Origin: MPNP01 sp965116235
GTDB lineage: Bacteria > Pseudomonadota > Alphaproteobacteria > Rhodobacterales > Rhodobacteraceae
Direction of reading: 5' to 3'
DNA length: 64,000 nt
Assembly: GCA_965116235.1 (NCBI GenBank)
Contig: OZ220496.1
Span: 2,666,001 to 2,730,000 of the forward strand
The notes beneath the pieces were generated by a model. The model made no database searches, was not told the DNA's origin, and worked only from the letters and a program-made list of their open reading frames with translations. The translations under genes and the position numbers were made by a program. Below, piece by piece: positions 42,338 through 52,139 of this stretch. The stretch's first letter is position 1. The number at the start of each line of letters is the position of its first letter.

Positions 42338-42911
42338 GTCACTTCGAACCCCGACACCAGAGAATTCTGTTCAAGCCCTTGTCGGCAATCCGATCCTGTG
42401 GGGGAAGGTGAAATTCTGATTTCTTGACGCCGGCCGAACACAATGGAAATGGTTAGCATCATAATGGAACGACAAGATTCGGCTCACGAATCAGACAGAT
42501 ATCCTTAGATCAAGAATCAAAGGGTTGTTCTGCGCCTGTCCAAGACACGCGTATCAGGGGCACGGCGGAAATCTTTGACTTGATTCGTCGCGGCACAACT
42601 TGATGGATTTGACAGCCGCTAGGGAACTGAAATTCTTTTTCTTGATCCAGCCGATTTATGCCAATCGGGGCAAGTGCACCCTCCGATTGGAGTGAATATC
42701 AAAAGAAACTTGGGCAGGAAAAACCAAAACAAACAGGCGGATCAACAAGAAAATTTGAAAAAGCCAAACCGTCTATATCTGCTTAAATCTCGGGCACGTG
42801 GTCCAAGTCTAGTGATTCATTCCAACACAATTTCCCCATTTTTTCCGTTTTGAATTTCTGCCGTCAGTGATATGTTCCTATCTTCCAAGAACTCACCTAA
42901 CGGAACCTCAG
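42338..42911. other. Gene-poor region upstream of dnaB
   Basis: About 570 bases with no supported gene. The 15-base word CCCGACACCAGAGAA occurs at 42311-42325 (the ankyrin gene's end) and again at 42350-42364. The right half is A/T-rich and probably carries the dnaB promoter, though no clear hexamer pair was found. The ribosomal genes rpsF, rpsR and rplI, often found before dnaB in this class, are not here. Confidence 0.45.
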
Positions 42912-44477
42912 ATGACCTCGGCAGCCAACATGCAAGTCTTGACCAAAAACGCTTCATCCCAACTCGGCGAAAATGCCTCCGAAGAGATGCCACCGGAAGC
43001 GGAACCCGTAACGTCGGAGGAAGAACTCAAGGGCGTCCCTCACAATACTCAGTTGGAGTTGTCACTCCTGACAGCACTGCTGTACAACAATGACATTTAC
43101 ACGGAAGTCTCGAAGATTGTCCTGCCGGAGCACTTTTGTCTCCCGATCAACCGCCTGGTCTACGAGAAAATTGAAACTATCATCAGACAAAACCGTTATG
43201 CATCACCCAATACCCTCTGGCCCTATATCAAGAATGAACAGCTGGTTCAGGATGCCGGTGGCGAAGATTATATCCGGGGAATACTGCACACGCCCTTGAT
43301 ACCGGTACTGGCCAACAAGGCAGTCGAGTTTGCCCAAGAGATTCGTGAACTCTCCATTCGCCGAAAGCTGATGGAGGTCGGTACCGAACTGTCATCCAAG
43401 GCCGGCGAGTTGAGCGTTGACGAAAATTCACTTGCGATCATTGATCAAACGGAAAGCAAGCTTTTCGATCTTCGCAAGCACGGCTATGAAAGCTCCGAAT
43501 TCAAGTCCTTTACCGCAACTCTGGTTGAATCGGTCAAACGCGCCAAGATTGCGTCCGAAACCGAGAACGAAATTTCCGGCTATTCAACCGGACTCATTGA
43601 CTTGGATGGTGCCATCGGAGGATTGCATCCGACTGATCTGGTCATCATAGCCGGTCGGCCTGGGATGGGCAAAACCGCCCTTGCGACCAACATTGCTCAC
43701 AATGTAGCCAAGAACTACAAGCCACCGGACAAGCGAGACCCCCGAAGTCCTATTGGGGGCAAGGTCGCCATCTTCTCGCTTGAAATGTCAGCGGAACAGC
43801 TAGGCACACGATTGCTGTCCGAGACAGCTGGAATTCCGGCAACCGATATCCGCTTGAACCGAATATCCCCATCCGATTTCTCCCGATATGCGAAGTCGGC
43901 AATGGAGATGGTTTCGTTGCCAATATACATCGACGATACGCCCGGGTTGAACATCGCAGACATCACGCTCAGGGCCGGACGACTGCACCGCAAGGTCAAG
44001 CTAGACCTGGTCTTCGTGGATTACATCCAACTCATCCGGGGGTTGTCCAAGGTCCAAAACCGGAACTATGAAATCGCCGAGATCACAGGAGGGCTCAAAA
44101 ATCTTGCCAAGAAGCTGGAGGTCCCTGTCATCGGGGTTTCGCAACTCTCGCGATCAATCGAAAGCCGTACAGATCAAAGACCGCAACTCAGCGACCTGCG
44201 CGATTCGGGCTCGATTGAGCAGGATGCTGATCAGGTGATTTTTGTCTACCGGGAAGAATACTATCTCCGGCGAGCTGAACCCTCGCCCGATGATGACAAA
44301 GAGTTTCAGAAATGGAAGTCGAAAATGGAAAAGGTCAGCGGCAAGGCGACACTGATCATCGACAAGAATCGTCATGGTCCAGTCAGATCCCTGCTGGTAT
44401 CGTTTCAAGGCAAGTTCACCAAATTTGGCAACATTGCCCATTCAGAACCAGCGGGAGCGAACGAAGTCCAGCTTTAA
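42912..44477 (+). CDS. dnaB: Replicative DNA helicase
   Basis: Hexameric helicase that unwinds DNA ahead of the replication fork. About 521 residues from the ATG at 42912; the frame extends to a GTG at 42867 but without a better ribosome site. The N-terminal domain begins at VPHNTQLELSLLTALLYNND. Walker A is AGRPGMGKTALATNIA, followed by GKVAIFSLEMSAEQLGTRLL. Walker B is LDLVFVDYIQLIRG, and ISQLSRSIESR-type GVSQLSRSIESRTDQRPQL and the DLRDSGSIEQDADQVIFVYR segment are the other helicase motifs. Full length and intact, with no intein. Confidence 0.98.
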   Translation: MTSAANMQVLTKNASSQLGENASEEMPPEAEPVTSEEELKGVPHNTQLELSLLTALLYNNDIYTEVSKIVLPEHFCLPINRLVYEKIETIIRQNRYASPNTLWPYIKNEQLVQDAGGEDYIRGILHTPLIPVLANKAVEFAQEIRELSIRRKLMEVGTELSSKAGELSVDENSLAIIDQTESKLFDLRKHGYESSEFKSFTATLVESVKRAKIASETENEISGYSTGLIDLDGAIGGLHPTDLVIIAGRPGMGKTALATNIAHNVAKNYKPPDKRDPRSPIGGKVAIFSLEMSAEQLGTRLLSETAGIPATDIRLNRISPSDFSRYAKSAMEMVSLPIYIDDTPGLNIADITLRAGRLHRKVKLDLVFVDYIQLIRGLSKVQNRNYEIAEITGGLKNLAKKLEVPVIGVSQLSRSIESRTDQRPQLSDLRDSGSIEQDADQVIFVYREEYYLRRAEPSPDDDKEFQKWKSKMEKVSGKATLIIDKNRHGPVRSLLVSFQGKFTKFGNIAHSEPAGANEVQL

Positions 44478-44591
44478 AGGACAAACAACGTCGGACCGCC
44501 AGAAGCAATTGTTCGATTGCAACCGTGTTGGGAGCTGTGATAAAGCACTCCTCTGCCGGCCTCAGACTGCCTTCCAACGAGCGAGGATGTT

Positions 44592-45653
44592 GTGGCTAAA
44601 GCGATTTTGCGAATTGACCTGAATGCCATTGCTGAAAATTGGATTACCCTGAAGACTCTGGCTCGGCCCCAGGCCACCACATCGGCTGTGGTGAAGGCCG
44701 ATGGATATGGTCTTGGCATTGCGCGTGTCGCTCAAACCCTTCATCAGACTGGAGTGACAAAGTTTTTTGTGGCGACTGCTGAAGAAGGTTCCGTGCTCCG
44801 GCAGCATGTTGCCGGCAATTTTTCCATCTACATACTGTCTGGCTACATGAAGGGTGATAGAGATCATCTCAAGGATAATGAACTCATTCCCGTCATCCTG
44901 TCAAAGGAGCAGTTCGAACGGTTTGTACAAGACTTTGACAGTTGGCCATTTGGTCTCCAGCTGGATACAGGAATGAATAGGCTCGGGATGGAGGAAGAAC
45001 ATTTTTCCGACCTGAAGGAACCAATCTGCCGACGGCGTCCTCATTTCATTATGAGCCATCTGGCCTGTGCCGAAGAGACCGATAGCGACATGAATTCACT
45101 TCAACTCGCAAACTTTGTTCGCCTCACAGCCGGGATACCATGTCCGCTGTCACTGGTTGCCACCGCCGGCATGTTTTTAGGACCGGACTATCAGTTTGAC
45201 CTGTGTCGCCCCGGAATCGGACTGTACGGAGGTTTCCCATTCACGGGCGTCAAACCCGTCGTCAATGTTCTGATACCTTTGATACAGATTCAGGACGTTG
45301 CTCCACAGGAAGGCGTGGGATATGACATGTCCTGGATTGCGACCGAACCTACGCGGGTTGCCACCATCGCCGCCGGCTATGCCGATGGATTGCTCAGATC
45401 TTTGTCCAGCAATTCTTTCGTTTACGCCAACGGGGCTCCATGCCCTGTAATCGGGCGTGTTTCCATGGATCTCATTACAGTCGATATTTCGTCCGTGAAG
45501 GAGATTCCCGACCATTTTGAAATACTGGGAGCGGATCAGACCGTGGCCGAACTGGCCCGCCACGCATCCACCATTCCTCATGAAATCCTGACTAGCCTGG
45601 GACAAAGGTATCATCGCGTCTACCTAGAAGATCCAACTGGGGATAGCGGATAA
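44592..45653 (+). CDS. alr: Alanine racemase
   Basis: PLP enzyme making D-alanine for peptidoglycan; 353 residues, GTG start preceded by GAGG. The PLP lysine is Lys35 in AVVKADGYGLG. LQLDTGMNRLGM is the conserved barrel segment. The catalytic tyrosine region from the partner subunit is GVGYDMSWIATEP, followed by IAAGYADGLLR and GRVSMDLITVDIS. It follows dnaB, the common alphaproteobacterial order. It lies 114 bases after dnaB and precedes a lipid-transport pair. Confidence 0.96.
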   Translation: MAKAILRIDLNAIAENWITLKTLARPQATTSAVVKADGYGLGIARVAQTLHQTGVTKFFVATAEEGSVLRQHVAGNFSIYILSGYMKGDRDHLKDNELIPVILSKEQFERFVQDFDSWPFGLQLDTGMNRLGMEEEHFSDLKEPICRRRPHFIMSHLACAEETDSDMNSLQLANFVRLTAGIPCPLSLVATAGMFLGPDYQFDLCRPGIGLYGGFPFTGVKPVVNVLIPLIQIQDVAPQEGVGYDMSWIATEPTRVATIAAGYADGLLRSLSSNSFVYANGAPCPVIGRVSMDLITVDISSVKEIPDHFEILGADQTVAELARHASTIPHEILTSLGQRYHRVYLEDPTGDSG

Positions 45654-45745
45654 GGGGTGGAATATTTTGCGCACATCCTATTTGGTTGACACGAGGTTTT
45701 TGCTTAAGGCCATTGTGTTATCCTGTCCAGATTCGTGTTTCTTTT

Positions 45746-46603
45746 GTGCCCTTGGTTTCAGAGCCGATTGATACTAGACATTTGCTTTTCAGACAGTTAG
45801 CGAGGCCCACCATCGTCAATCCACCAAGCATTGTGTTTGATTCATTTCGATTGATCGGGCGAAGTGTGGTCGAGTTCTGTGGTCGAGTGGGACATTTCTC
45901 CCTCTTCACTTTGTCATCGATTGCCCTGATCTTCAGATCACCCTTCTATTTTCGTGAATTTGCCCAGTCGCTCCTTTCCATTGGCTTTCTCAGTCTTCCC
46001 GTCATCGGTCTCACGGCTCTATTTACAGGTGGAGCTCTGGCGTTGCAAATTTACTCAGGTGGCTCCCGATTTGATTCCGAGTCAGCCGTACCGGCCATCG
46101 TGGCGATCGGGATGGTCAGGGAACTGGGACCAGTCCTCTGTGGACTGATGATTGCCGGAAGGGTCGGTTCCGCGATCGCTTCGGAGATCGCGACAATGAA
46201 GGTCACCGACCAGATTGACGCCCTTGTTACACTCTCGGCAGATCCCAAACAGATGCTCGTGGTACCCAAGCTGGTTGCAACAACTGTCTCTCTCCCTTTT
46301 TTGACTGGAATCGGGGATATTCTGGGAATCTTCGGAGGGTATCTTGTCAGCGTGTACCGTCTTGATTTCTCATCCCAGATTTATCTGTCCCAATCGGTTC
46401 AGTTCCTGCATTCCACCGATGTAATTTCAGGTTTGGTAAAGGGAGCCGTGTTTGGCTTCATTGTGGCCATCATTGGCTGCTACAGCGGCTTTAATTCTGA
46501 TCGGGGTGCAAGAGGGGTTGGTCAGGCCACAACTCGGTCCGTTGCCTTGTCCTCGATTTCAATCATTGCCATCAACTTTGTGCTGACCGAAGTGTTTTTC
46601 TAA
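45746..46603 (+). CDS. mlaE: MlaE family lipid ABC transporter permease
   Basis: Inner-membrane permease of the Mla phospholipid-trafficking system. The conserved core contains LPVIGLTALFTGGALALQIY, then AIVAIGMVRELGPVLCGLMI, AGRVGSAIASEIATMKVTDQ and IDALVTLSADPKQMLVVPK. All are strong MlaE marks. The stop is certain but the start is not. The frame opens at a TTG (45686); GTG at 45746 and GTG at 45833 are alternatives, the last giving the usual 255-260 residues. I list 45746 as a compromise. mlaF follows after 25 bases; mlaD, mlaC and mlaB are not nearby. Confidence 0.88.
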   Translation: MPLVSEPIDTRHLLFRQLARPTIVNPPSIVFDSFRLIGRSVVEFCGRVGHFSLFTLSSIALIFRSPFYFREFAQSLLSIGFLSLPVIGLTALFTGGALALQIYSGGSRFDSESAVPAIVAIGMVRELGPVLCGLMIAGRVGSAIASEIATMKVTDQIDALVTLSADPKQMLVVPKLVATTVSLPFLTGIGDILGIFGGYLVSVYRLDFSSQIYLSQSVQFLHSTDVISGLVKGAVFGFIVAIIGCYSGFNSDRGARGVGQATTRSVALSSISIIAINFVLTEVFF

Positions 46604-46628
46604 TTCATGTCAAAGAAAGATTGTCAAC

Positions 46629-47435
46629 TTGGCTGATTCATCCCCTTCGCCTTACCCCGGTGAAACAGGTAGCAAGATACAGTTGAACGATATCTACAAA
46701 TCGTTCGGCCGCAATCATGTGCTCAAAGGCATCAACTTATCCATTTATGAAGGTGAAAGCGCGGCCATTATTGGAGAATCGGGAGGCGGCAAGTCGATAA
46801 TGGTCCGCATCATGCTGGGGTTGCTTAAACCGGATAGCGGATCAATTTTGTTTGATGGTGCCAGCCTTTCCTCATCGAGAAAAGAATTCATGGCCAATGT
46901 GGGCATGCTGTTCCAAGGTGGAGCACTGTTTGATTCCTTGCCCGTCTGGAGAAATGTCGCGTTTCGCCTTCTCAGGGGATCCAACACAGTATCCGTTAGA
47001 GAGGCCCGATGCATCGCAACGCGTAAACTGGAGCGGGTCGGATTGGATGCCCAGGTTGCCGACTTGTATCCGGCCGAACTCTCGGGCGGAATGATGAAAC
47101 GAGTGGGGCTGGCCCGAGCCATTGCGGCCAATCCAAAATATCTCTTTTTTGACGAGCCGACAACCGGTCTGGACCCGATCCGGGCGGCCAATATCAGCAG
47201 ATTGATTCGAGAGCTTGTTGATGAGCACAAGGCAACGGCTTTGGTCATTTCACATGACATGCCGTGTGTCCGAGCTATTTCCGACCGAATTCACTTTTTG
47301 CATGACGGCAAAGTCAATTGGTCTGGCAATCTTTCCGAACTGGGAAAGCTCACTGCGGGGCGGCTGCATAGATTTGTCAATGGCTTGCCTTCATGCTCGG
47401 GCAGCCATGAAGCTGAATCGGGTATCAACAGTTGA
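46629..47435 (+). CDS. mlaF: MlaF-like phospholipid ABC transporter ATP-binding protein
   Basis: 268-residue ATPase that drives the MlaE permease. A TTG start (46629) gives MADSSPSP. The domain begins IQLNDIYKSFGRNHVLKGIN. Walker A is GESGGGKSIMVRIMLGL (an S in place of the usual T after GK), the Q-loop segment is VGMLFQGGALFDSLPVWRNV, the signature is LSGGMMKRVGLARAIA, and Walker B is YLFFDEPTTGLDPI. The GMLFQxGALFDSL and SGGMxKRVxLARA stretches separate MlaF from other ABC ATPases. It follows mlaE closely. cvpA comes next after about 90 bases. Confidence 0.93.
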   Translation: MADSSPSPYPGETGSKIQLNDIYKSFGRNHVLKGINLSIYEGESAAIIGESGGGKSIMVRIMLGLLKPDSGSILFDGASLSSSRKEFMANVGMLFQGGALFDSLPVWRNVAFRLLRGSNTVSVREARCIATRKLERVGLDAQVADLYPAELSGGMMKRVGLARAIAANPKYLFFDEPTTGLDPIRAANISRLIRELVDEHKATALVISHDMPCVRAISDRIHFLHDGKVNWSGNLSELGKLTAGRLHRFVNGLPSCSGSHEAESGINS

Positions 47436-47524
47436 ATGCCTCAGAAACCTTTTTTCCGCAGGGACAATTGGAATTGTAGGACCGTCAAGCCAATCTGTAT
47501 GAAGCTGAACTAGCAGGAATTGCC

Positions 47525-48103
47525 ATGTCAGGGATCAGTTATTTTGATATCGTTGCCGTCGTAATCGTCATTATTTCGGCTTGGCTGGCCTACTATCGGG
47601 GTGCCGTCAGGGAGATCATGGCCATTGTAGGGTGGATCGTTGCCGGTTTTGGCTCCTATTTTGCTGCTCCCGTCGTTTATCCCTTGCTCGGCGCCATTCC
47701 TGTCCTGAGCAATCTTGTCAAAGACAGTTGTGAGCTTGGAATTCTGGTTGCCTTTGCGGTTTCGCTTGCAGCTCTTTTGCTGGTTGTATCGCTGATTTCG
47801 TATTTTGTGAGTTCCGTGGCGAAATTGCCTGTCATCAGTTCTCTGGATCGTGCCTTTGGCTTTCTCTTCGGTGCGGCGCGAGGAGCTTTGGTCGTCATTA
47901 TTGTCATATTGGCGATCGAAGCGGTCTTGCCCAAAGGTCCTTTTCTGGAGGGAGTGACAAGCTCAACTGCTGCGCAAGTGCTGGAGAATGCCAAGGAAAG
48001 TTTCAGGGAACAGATCCCGTCCGAATCACCTCGGTGGTTAACCCTCAGCTATCACAATTTGATGGCGTCCTGCAATGTCATCGATACCTCACAATCCGGA
48101 TAA
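47525..48103 (+). CDS. cvpA: CvpA family membrane protein
   Basis: 192-residue inner-membrane protein with four helices. It opens YFDIVAVVIVIISAWLAYYR and has the characteristic RGAVREIMAIVGWIVAGFGS segment. SSLDRAFGFLFGAARGALVV lies near residue 105. CvpA was named for its effect on colicin V production and has been linked to envelope stress; its molecular role is unsettled. In many relatives purF follows, but here the next gene is an SDR. Confidence 0.9.
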   Translation: MSGISYFDIVAVVIVIISAWLAYYRGAVREIMAIVGWIVAGFGSYFAAPVVYPLLGAIPVLSNLVKDSCELGILVAFAVSLAALLLVVSLISYFVSSVAKLPVISSLDRAFGFLFGAARGALVVIIVILAIEAVLPKGPFLEGVTSSTAAQVLENAKESFREQIPSESPRWLTLSYHNLMASCNVIDTSQSG

Positions 48104-48143
48104 ATCATTGGTTTCATGCTGTGTTCATTATTCTGACGACATC

Positions 48144-48848
48144 GTGACACTCTCTCCTAATCCACAATCCGATGTTGCCTTGGTTACAGGTGCTTCGCGA
48201 GGGTTGGGTCGGGCCTGCACCGAACTCTTGGCGTCCTTGGGCTATTCTGTTACTGCACTGGGCCGAACGGTTGGAGCCCTGGAAGAACTGAGTGACTCGC
48301 TGCAGCCTGCGGCTGGCTCTGTGTCTCTTGCCGTGGCCGACATCACGGATACCCATGCCATCCAGAAGGTTTGTCGAACCCTGCATGACCGCTTTGGATT
48401 CATCGACCTATGGATTCATACGGCCATTCAATCGCCCCCATTGACTCCGGCGTATCAGATTGATCCCGCATCCCTGGATCGAGCCCTTGAGGTCAATGTC
48501 AAGGGCACTTTCAACTTGATTGCCAATGTTTCTCATCTGCTTCGCAAGGACGGCAAAGCAGTGTTCTTCCACGATGAGCGATCAGAACTCAAATTCCATG
48601 GTGCCTACGGTGCAACCAAACAGGCTCAGATTGCCCTTGCACGGTGTTGGGCAAGTGAAAATGTTCGCCTTGGTCCAGAAGTGATCATTTACACACCCCA
48701 GATCATGGCCACCCGAACAACTCGGGCCTTCACGCCGGGCAAAAAGAGGGCTGATTTGGCTGACCCACTTGAAGAAGCCCGAAAACTGATCGCAAGCCTC
48801 AGGTTGGATGTTGACGACAAAACAAATCAGCAATCCAGATTGTTTTAG
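48144..48848 (+). CDS. SDR family oxidoreductase
   Basis: About 234 residues from the GTG at 48144; an ATG at 48075 in the same frame would overlap cvpA by 29 bases. The cofactor motif TGASRGLGRA lies near residue 15. The usual NAG motif is degenerate (HTAIQSP). The catalytic serine position is weak (VFFHDERS), while the tyrosine-lysine pair is present in YGATKQAQIALARCW. The late part (IIYTPQIMATRTT) replaces the PG motif. The divergent active site leaves activity uncertain. SDR genes of this kind commonly follow cvpA-purF in alphaproteobacteria. Confidence 0.82.
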   Translation: MTLSPNPQSDVALVTGASRGLGRACTELLASLGYSVTALGRTVGALEELSDSLQPAAGSVSLAVADITDTHAIQKVCRTLHDRFGFIDLWIHTAIQSPPLTPAYQIDPASLDRALEVNVKGTFNLIANVSHLLRKDGKAVFFHDERSELKFHGAYGATKQAQIALARCWASENVRLGPEVIIYTPQIMATRTTRAFTPGKKRADLADPLEEARKLIASLRLDVDDKTNQQSRLF

Positions 48849-49518
48849 TCCGAACTTCCGAAGCTGAATTTCTGCAGCCTTGCAAGAACAGGCACTATCT
48901 TTACTTTGGGACGGCGTCTAGCTGGATAAGTTTCAGGTGTTGCACACGCCCGGAAGCTCCAAGGCCCGCTCCTGCAACGGGGACGGTACCATCGTCAGTT
49001 CGGCAAGGTGCAGAAACGGCCAGCGATTGTATGTCGAGTGGCCACCTTGGGCCGAACTTGGGACCATGGGGTCGCCGGTGCCACGACCGATGATCACGCC
49101 GGAAGGCCGTCATCATGGAACAAACGGGTTTGCCCGAGCATGCGCATGGGCCATTCGACATATCGGGCCAGCATGGCACAGCCAAACATGGATGCGTCCA
49201 CGACAAGCCCGATGATGAGACCGGCCGCACCTTCCGATCCACGGTGTTCAGGCTTCCGACAGCGTGCCCCCCACGAGGCCGTCGCTTGTTGGACCGGACG
49301 GTCTCATCGGCCATGTCCCGGCCGGCTGAGCCGACAGGACCTGAGGCCGTCCAAGGTTGCTTCGGCGTGATGCTTACAGCCCTTTGACACCCGGTGAGTC
49401 CGCTGGCTCGCGTCTGAAGGTCACGTGCGATTTCATCCTGTATCGATCCTGACGGGGGCCCGCCGCCGATGCCGACAACCGGCATCGCCCCGCAACCCGA
49501 CGGCCTTCCGTCTCTTGA
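48849..49518. other. GC-rich stretch downstream of the autotransporter gene, no supported gene
   Basis: About 670 bases; from about 48900 it becomes clearly richer in G+C than the flanking housekeeping genes, like the autotransporter gene beside it. Long open frames occur on both strands, as expected at this composition, but none shows family motifs. A hairpin with eight-base arms lies at 49467-49487, just past the autotransporter stop, without a T-run. Confidence 0.45.
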
Positions 49519-52062
49519 TCAGAAGCGGAAGGTCACGGACAGACCGCCTCCAAAGTCGGTGTTGTCGCTCCCCGCCGTCGCATAAAAGGCATCCCCCGTC
49601 AGCTGCGTCGTGTCGTGGCCGCCCAGAGACATCGCCCCGCCCACGCCCAGACGCACCCAGGTCGGCTTCACCTCCGTCTCCAGCCGGGTGCCGGCCACCA
49701 TCGCCTCATGCTTGGACGAGAACTCATGCTCCAGATCCAGCGACGCATACAGCCGACCGTTCGCATCCTTGGGACCCAGCTCGGCCAAGACACCCACACG
49801 ACCTTGGACGCTCTGCTCCTTGTTCGGGGTGACCCGGCCAGCCCCATCAAGCGTGGTCGGTTCGTCAAAGGCGTCCATGTCCACCGATGACCAAGACAGA
49901 CCCCCACGCGGGGTCACGGCCATGCCCCCTATACTCATCGGCTGACCGACTTCCACACCGAGTGCCAGACCGCTGCCACCTCCCTTGGAGGTGATTACGC
50001 CATGGCGACTGGATGTCATCGCGATATCAAAGAACCGGGTGTAGCTCAGCTGGCCGTCCACATACAGCTCGCTGTCGTCTGTCCAGGTCAGGGACACGCC
50101 CACACCGGTGCCGTTCGCTTCCATGGTGCCACCATTCCTGACGGTGGCCTTACTCTGCCGGTAGTGGGCACTTACACCCAGCACCAGACGATCATCGGTC
50201 GGCACCTCCAGACCCGCCTCAAAGTCGGTCTGCTTCACATCCCACGTCAGAGACTGACGCCGGACGTCCCGTGCGGTCGTCGATGTATCGGCCATCCGCT
50301 CCCCATCACGAACCGCCAGACGCATCCAGACACCCGCGCGGGAACCCGGCACCGCCATGCGCTCCCCCTTGCTGCTCTCCAGCACGATCTCTTCACCGGT
50401 GGTCCGGCGAGGCACCGCCATGCGCGTGCTGTAGGGCGTCAGGTCCACCAAACCCAGGAGCACCGAGGGCATCACCTCATACAGACGCGCTCGAGGGCTG
50501 TACTGACGCCAGTCCCCCGGTACATCCTTGAACCAGTAGCCCTTGTCGGCCAGCTTCGTGAGCTCGGCCTTGAACACCTGGTCATACACGCCCACGCGTT
50601 TGTCGCGACGATACACCGCATCACCCTCCGCCAATTCCGTGTCGGTCCCCGACACACTGCGGGTCTTGAACTTAAGTGGGGAGCGGGGTGGTTCTTCCGC
50701 GGTTCCCTTGCTCTTTCCCGCCGCCGCCAGGTTCAGGATCTGGCCTTCGACATGACCGACAAAACCATCCGCGTCCTCTTTCAGGATGATGGTCACCGGC
50801 GCGGTGGCGGTGCTCGCACCGGCATCCACCTTGATGGCCACCTTGTCCGCGGATTGGGCATGGGCACTGCTCACATGCGCCCGGGGGCCAATCACGATCA
50901 TGCCGCCCACTCCGCTCGGCGTCGGATCTGCTGCCCGACTCGTCGTCGCTGCCCGATCGATCTTAAAGATGTGCACACCGGCGTATTCGGTGGCACCACC
51001 CATGACCGTGCCACGGATAGTAACATCAAACTTTTTTTTGGCCGGGCTTCTTGGGTCGACCTGAATGCCATGTCTATCCGCCTTGATCTTGCCTTCATGG
51101 ATGATCGTGATGGTACCGGTGCGACCAGAGTTGAGGATCGCCACAATCCCAGACCCGCTTGTCACAATCTCGCTGCCCGCGACCGTCTCAATCTTGATGT
51201 CGCCAACGTCCGACCCCCCGCTGGCTGGAGTACTGAGGGATGCATATATCCCAAAAAAGCCGGCGTATATATGCCCCGAGTGCTCGATCATGATGTTGCC
51301 GTCGCCCTTGGAATAAATCTCAGCACGAATGCCAGAATTGCGCAGGGGTTTGCCTTCCATGCCGATCATCACCCCTGGCTCCACCGTGATGCCGACGTTG
51401 CCCTTGGCGTACTGAAGGACTCTGACGCCTATTCCTCTTTGGTTAGTATTGGAAGTGTCCTCCGAGCGAATGGAACCGCCCTTGAGATGGACCGTGATCG
51501 GTATCGTCGTGCCCGCGGCTGCACCGGTAGTCGTAACGGTGATGCCTGTCTTGCCATAAATGTAGGTCGACCGCGACAGGTCAATGTCGGCACTCGACTC
51601 AAGATGGATGCCATCGGTCTTTTCCCCAGCTTCTCCCTTGTGCCCGAGATAAATGCCATGGGCCCATGCACCACGGGACCAGGCGATATTGATTTTGCTC
51701 TCCGGATCCAACTGCAACTTGAGCAATCCCGTCCCGTCGTTCCGTGCCATGTATAAGCCGGACTTATCGGTATGGATTACTACTTTGCCCATGACCGTGA
51801 AATCGTCGTCTTCGGCACCATGCGCTTGAACTTCGAGACCTCTTGACTTGGCTGGGGCCGCGCTTGTGCCGATCTCAAAGTCGTTCAGCGTCAGCTTCAG
51901 GCCGTTGGTGAGGCTCTGGCACAAAAGCTGCTCTCCGTACTGGCCGGTCTTGGTTACCTCTGGTGGATTGCCATCCGGATCGGTCGGAAGCGTCCCCGGC
52001 CTCCCGTTACTTAAGGAGCAGGTGCCCTGTGCCGCTGAAGGTTGGGGCGAGGCGACAAGCAT
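49519..52062 (-). CDS. Autotransporter with C-terminal beta-barrel, phase-variable, in OFF frame as sequenced
   Basis: 847 codons from the first usable initiator in this frame. The passenger is rich in beta-helix-like repeats (GITVTTTGAAAG, GKVVIHTDKS, GDIKIETVAGSEIVTSGSG). Residues from about 570 to the end form a barrel domain with alternating strands, ending in the outer-membrane signature GGGLSVTFRF with terminal Phe. The methionine at 52062 falls in the middle of a hydrophobic signal segment: the same frame upstream reads RSAFRLATIGALLVGLG. The true signal peptide is thus reached only by a start before the 9-G run at 52143-52151, at ATG 52214, which is out of frame with 9 G and in frame with 10 or 7. 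The base composition is higher in GC than the neighbours. Confidence 0.85.
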   Translation of the reverse strand: MLVASPQPSAAQGTCSLSNGRPGTLPTDPDGNPPEVTKTGQYGEQLLCQSLTNGLKLTLNDFEIGTSAAPAKSRGLEVQAHGAEDDDFTVMGKVVIHTDKSGLYMARNDGTGLLKLQLDPESKINIAWSRGAWAHGIYLGHKGEAGEKTDGIHLESSADIDLSRSTYIYGKTGITVTTTGAAAGTTIPITVHLKGGSIRSEDTSNTNQRGIGVRVLQYAKGNVGITVEPGVMIGMEGKPLRNSGIRAEIYSKGDGNIMIEHSGHIYAGFFGIYASLSTPASGGSDVGDIKIETVAGSEIVTSGSGIVAILNSGRTGTITIIHEGKIKADRHGIQVDPRSPAKKKFDVTIRGTVMGGATEYAGVHIFKIDRAATTSRAADPTPSGVGGMIVIGPRAHVSSAHAQSADKVAIKVDAGASTATAPVTIILKEDADGFVGHVEGQILNLAAAGKSKGTAEEPPRSPLKFKTRSVSGTDTELAEGDAVYRRDKRVGVYDQVFKAELTKLADKGYWFKDVPGDWRQYSPRARLYEVMPSVLLGLVDLTPYSTRMAVPRRTTGEEIVLESSKGERMAVPGSRAGVWMRLAVRDGERMADTSTTARDVRRQSLTWDVKQTDFEAGLEVPTDDRLVLGVSAHYRQSKATVRNGGTMEANGTGVGVSLTWTDDSELYVDGQLSYTRFFDIAMTSSRHGVITSKGGGSGLALGVEVGQPMSIGGMAVTPRGGLSWSSVDMDAFDEPTTLDGAGRVTPNKEQSVQGRVGVLAELGPKDANGRLYASLDLEHEFSSKHEAMVAGTRLETEVKPTWVRLGVGGAMSLGGHDTTQLTGDAFYATAGSDNTDFGGGLSVTFRF

Positions 52063-52139
52063 CCCGAGCCCGACAAGCAGCGCTCCAATCGTCGCAAGCC
52101 TGAACGCCGACCTGACGCGGGGGCAGGTCGCAAGGTCAT

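Noticed and set aside
45686..45691. TTGACA just after alr as a -35 box for mlaE
   Set aside because: No acceptable -10 lies 15-19 bases downstream.
48901..49485. Open frames of 90-195 codons on both strands downstream of the autotransporter
   Set aside because: They overlap each other in a GC-rich stretch, show no family motif and have no ribosome sites; expected by composition.
49467..49487. Hairpin after the autotransporter stop as an intrinsic terminator
   Set aside because: Eight-base stem is present but no T-run follows on the reverse strand; kept only as a note.
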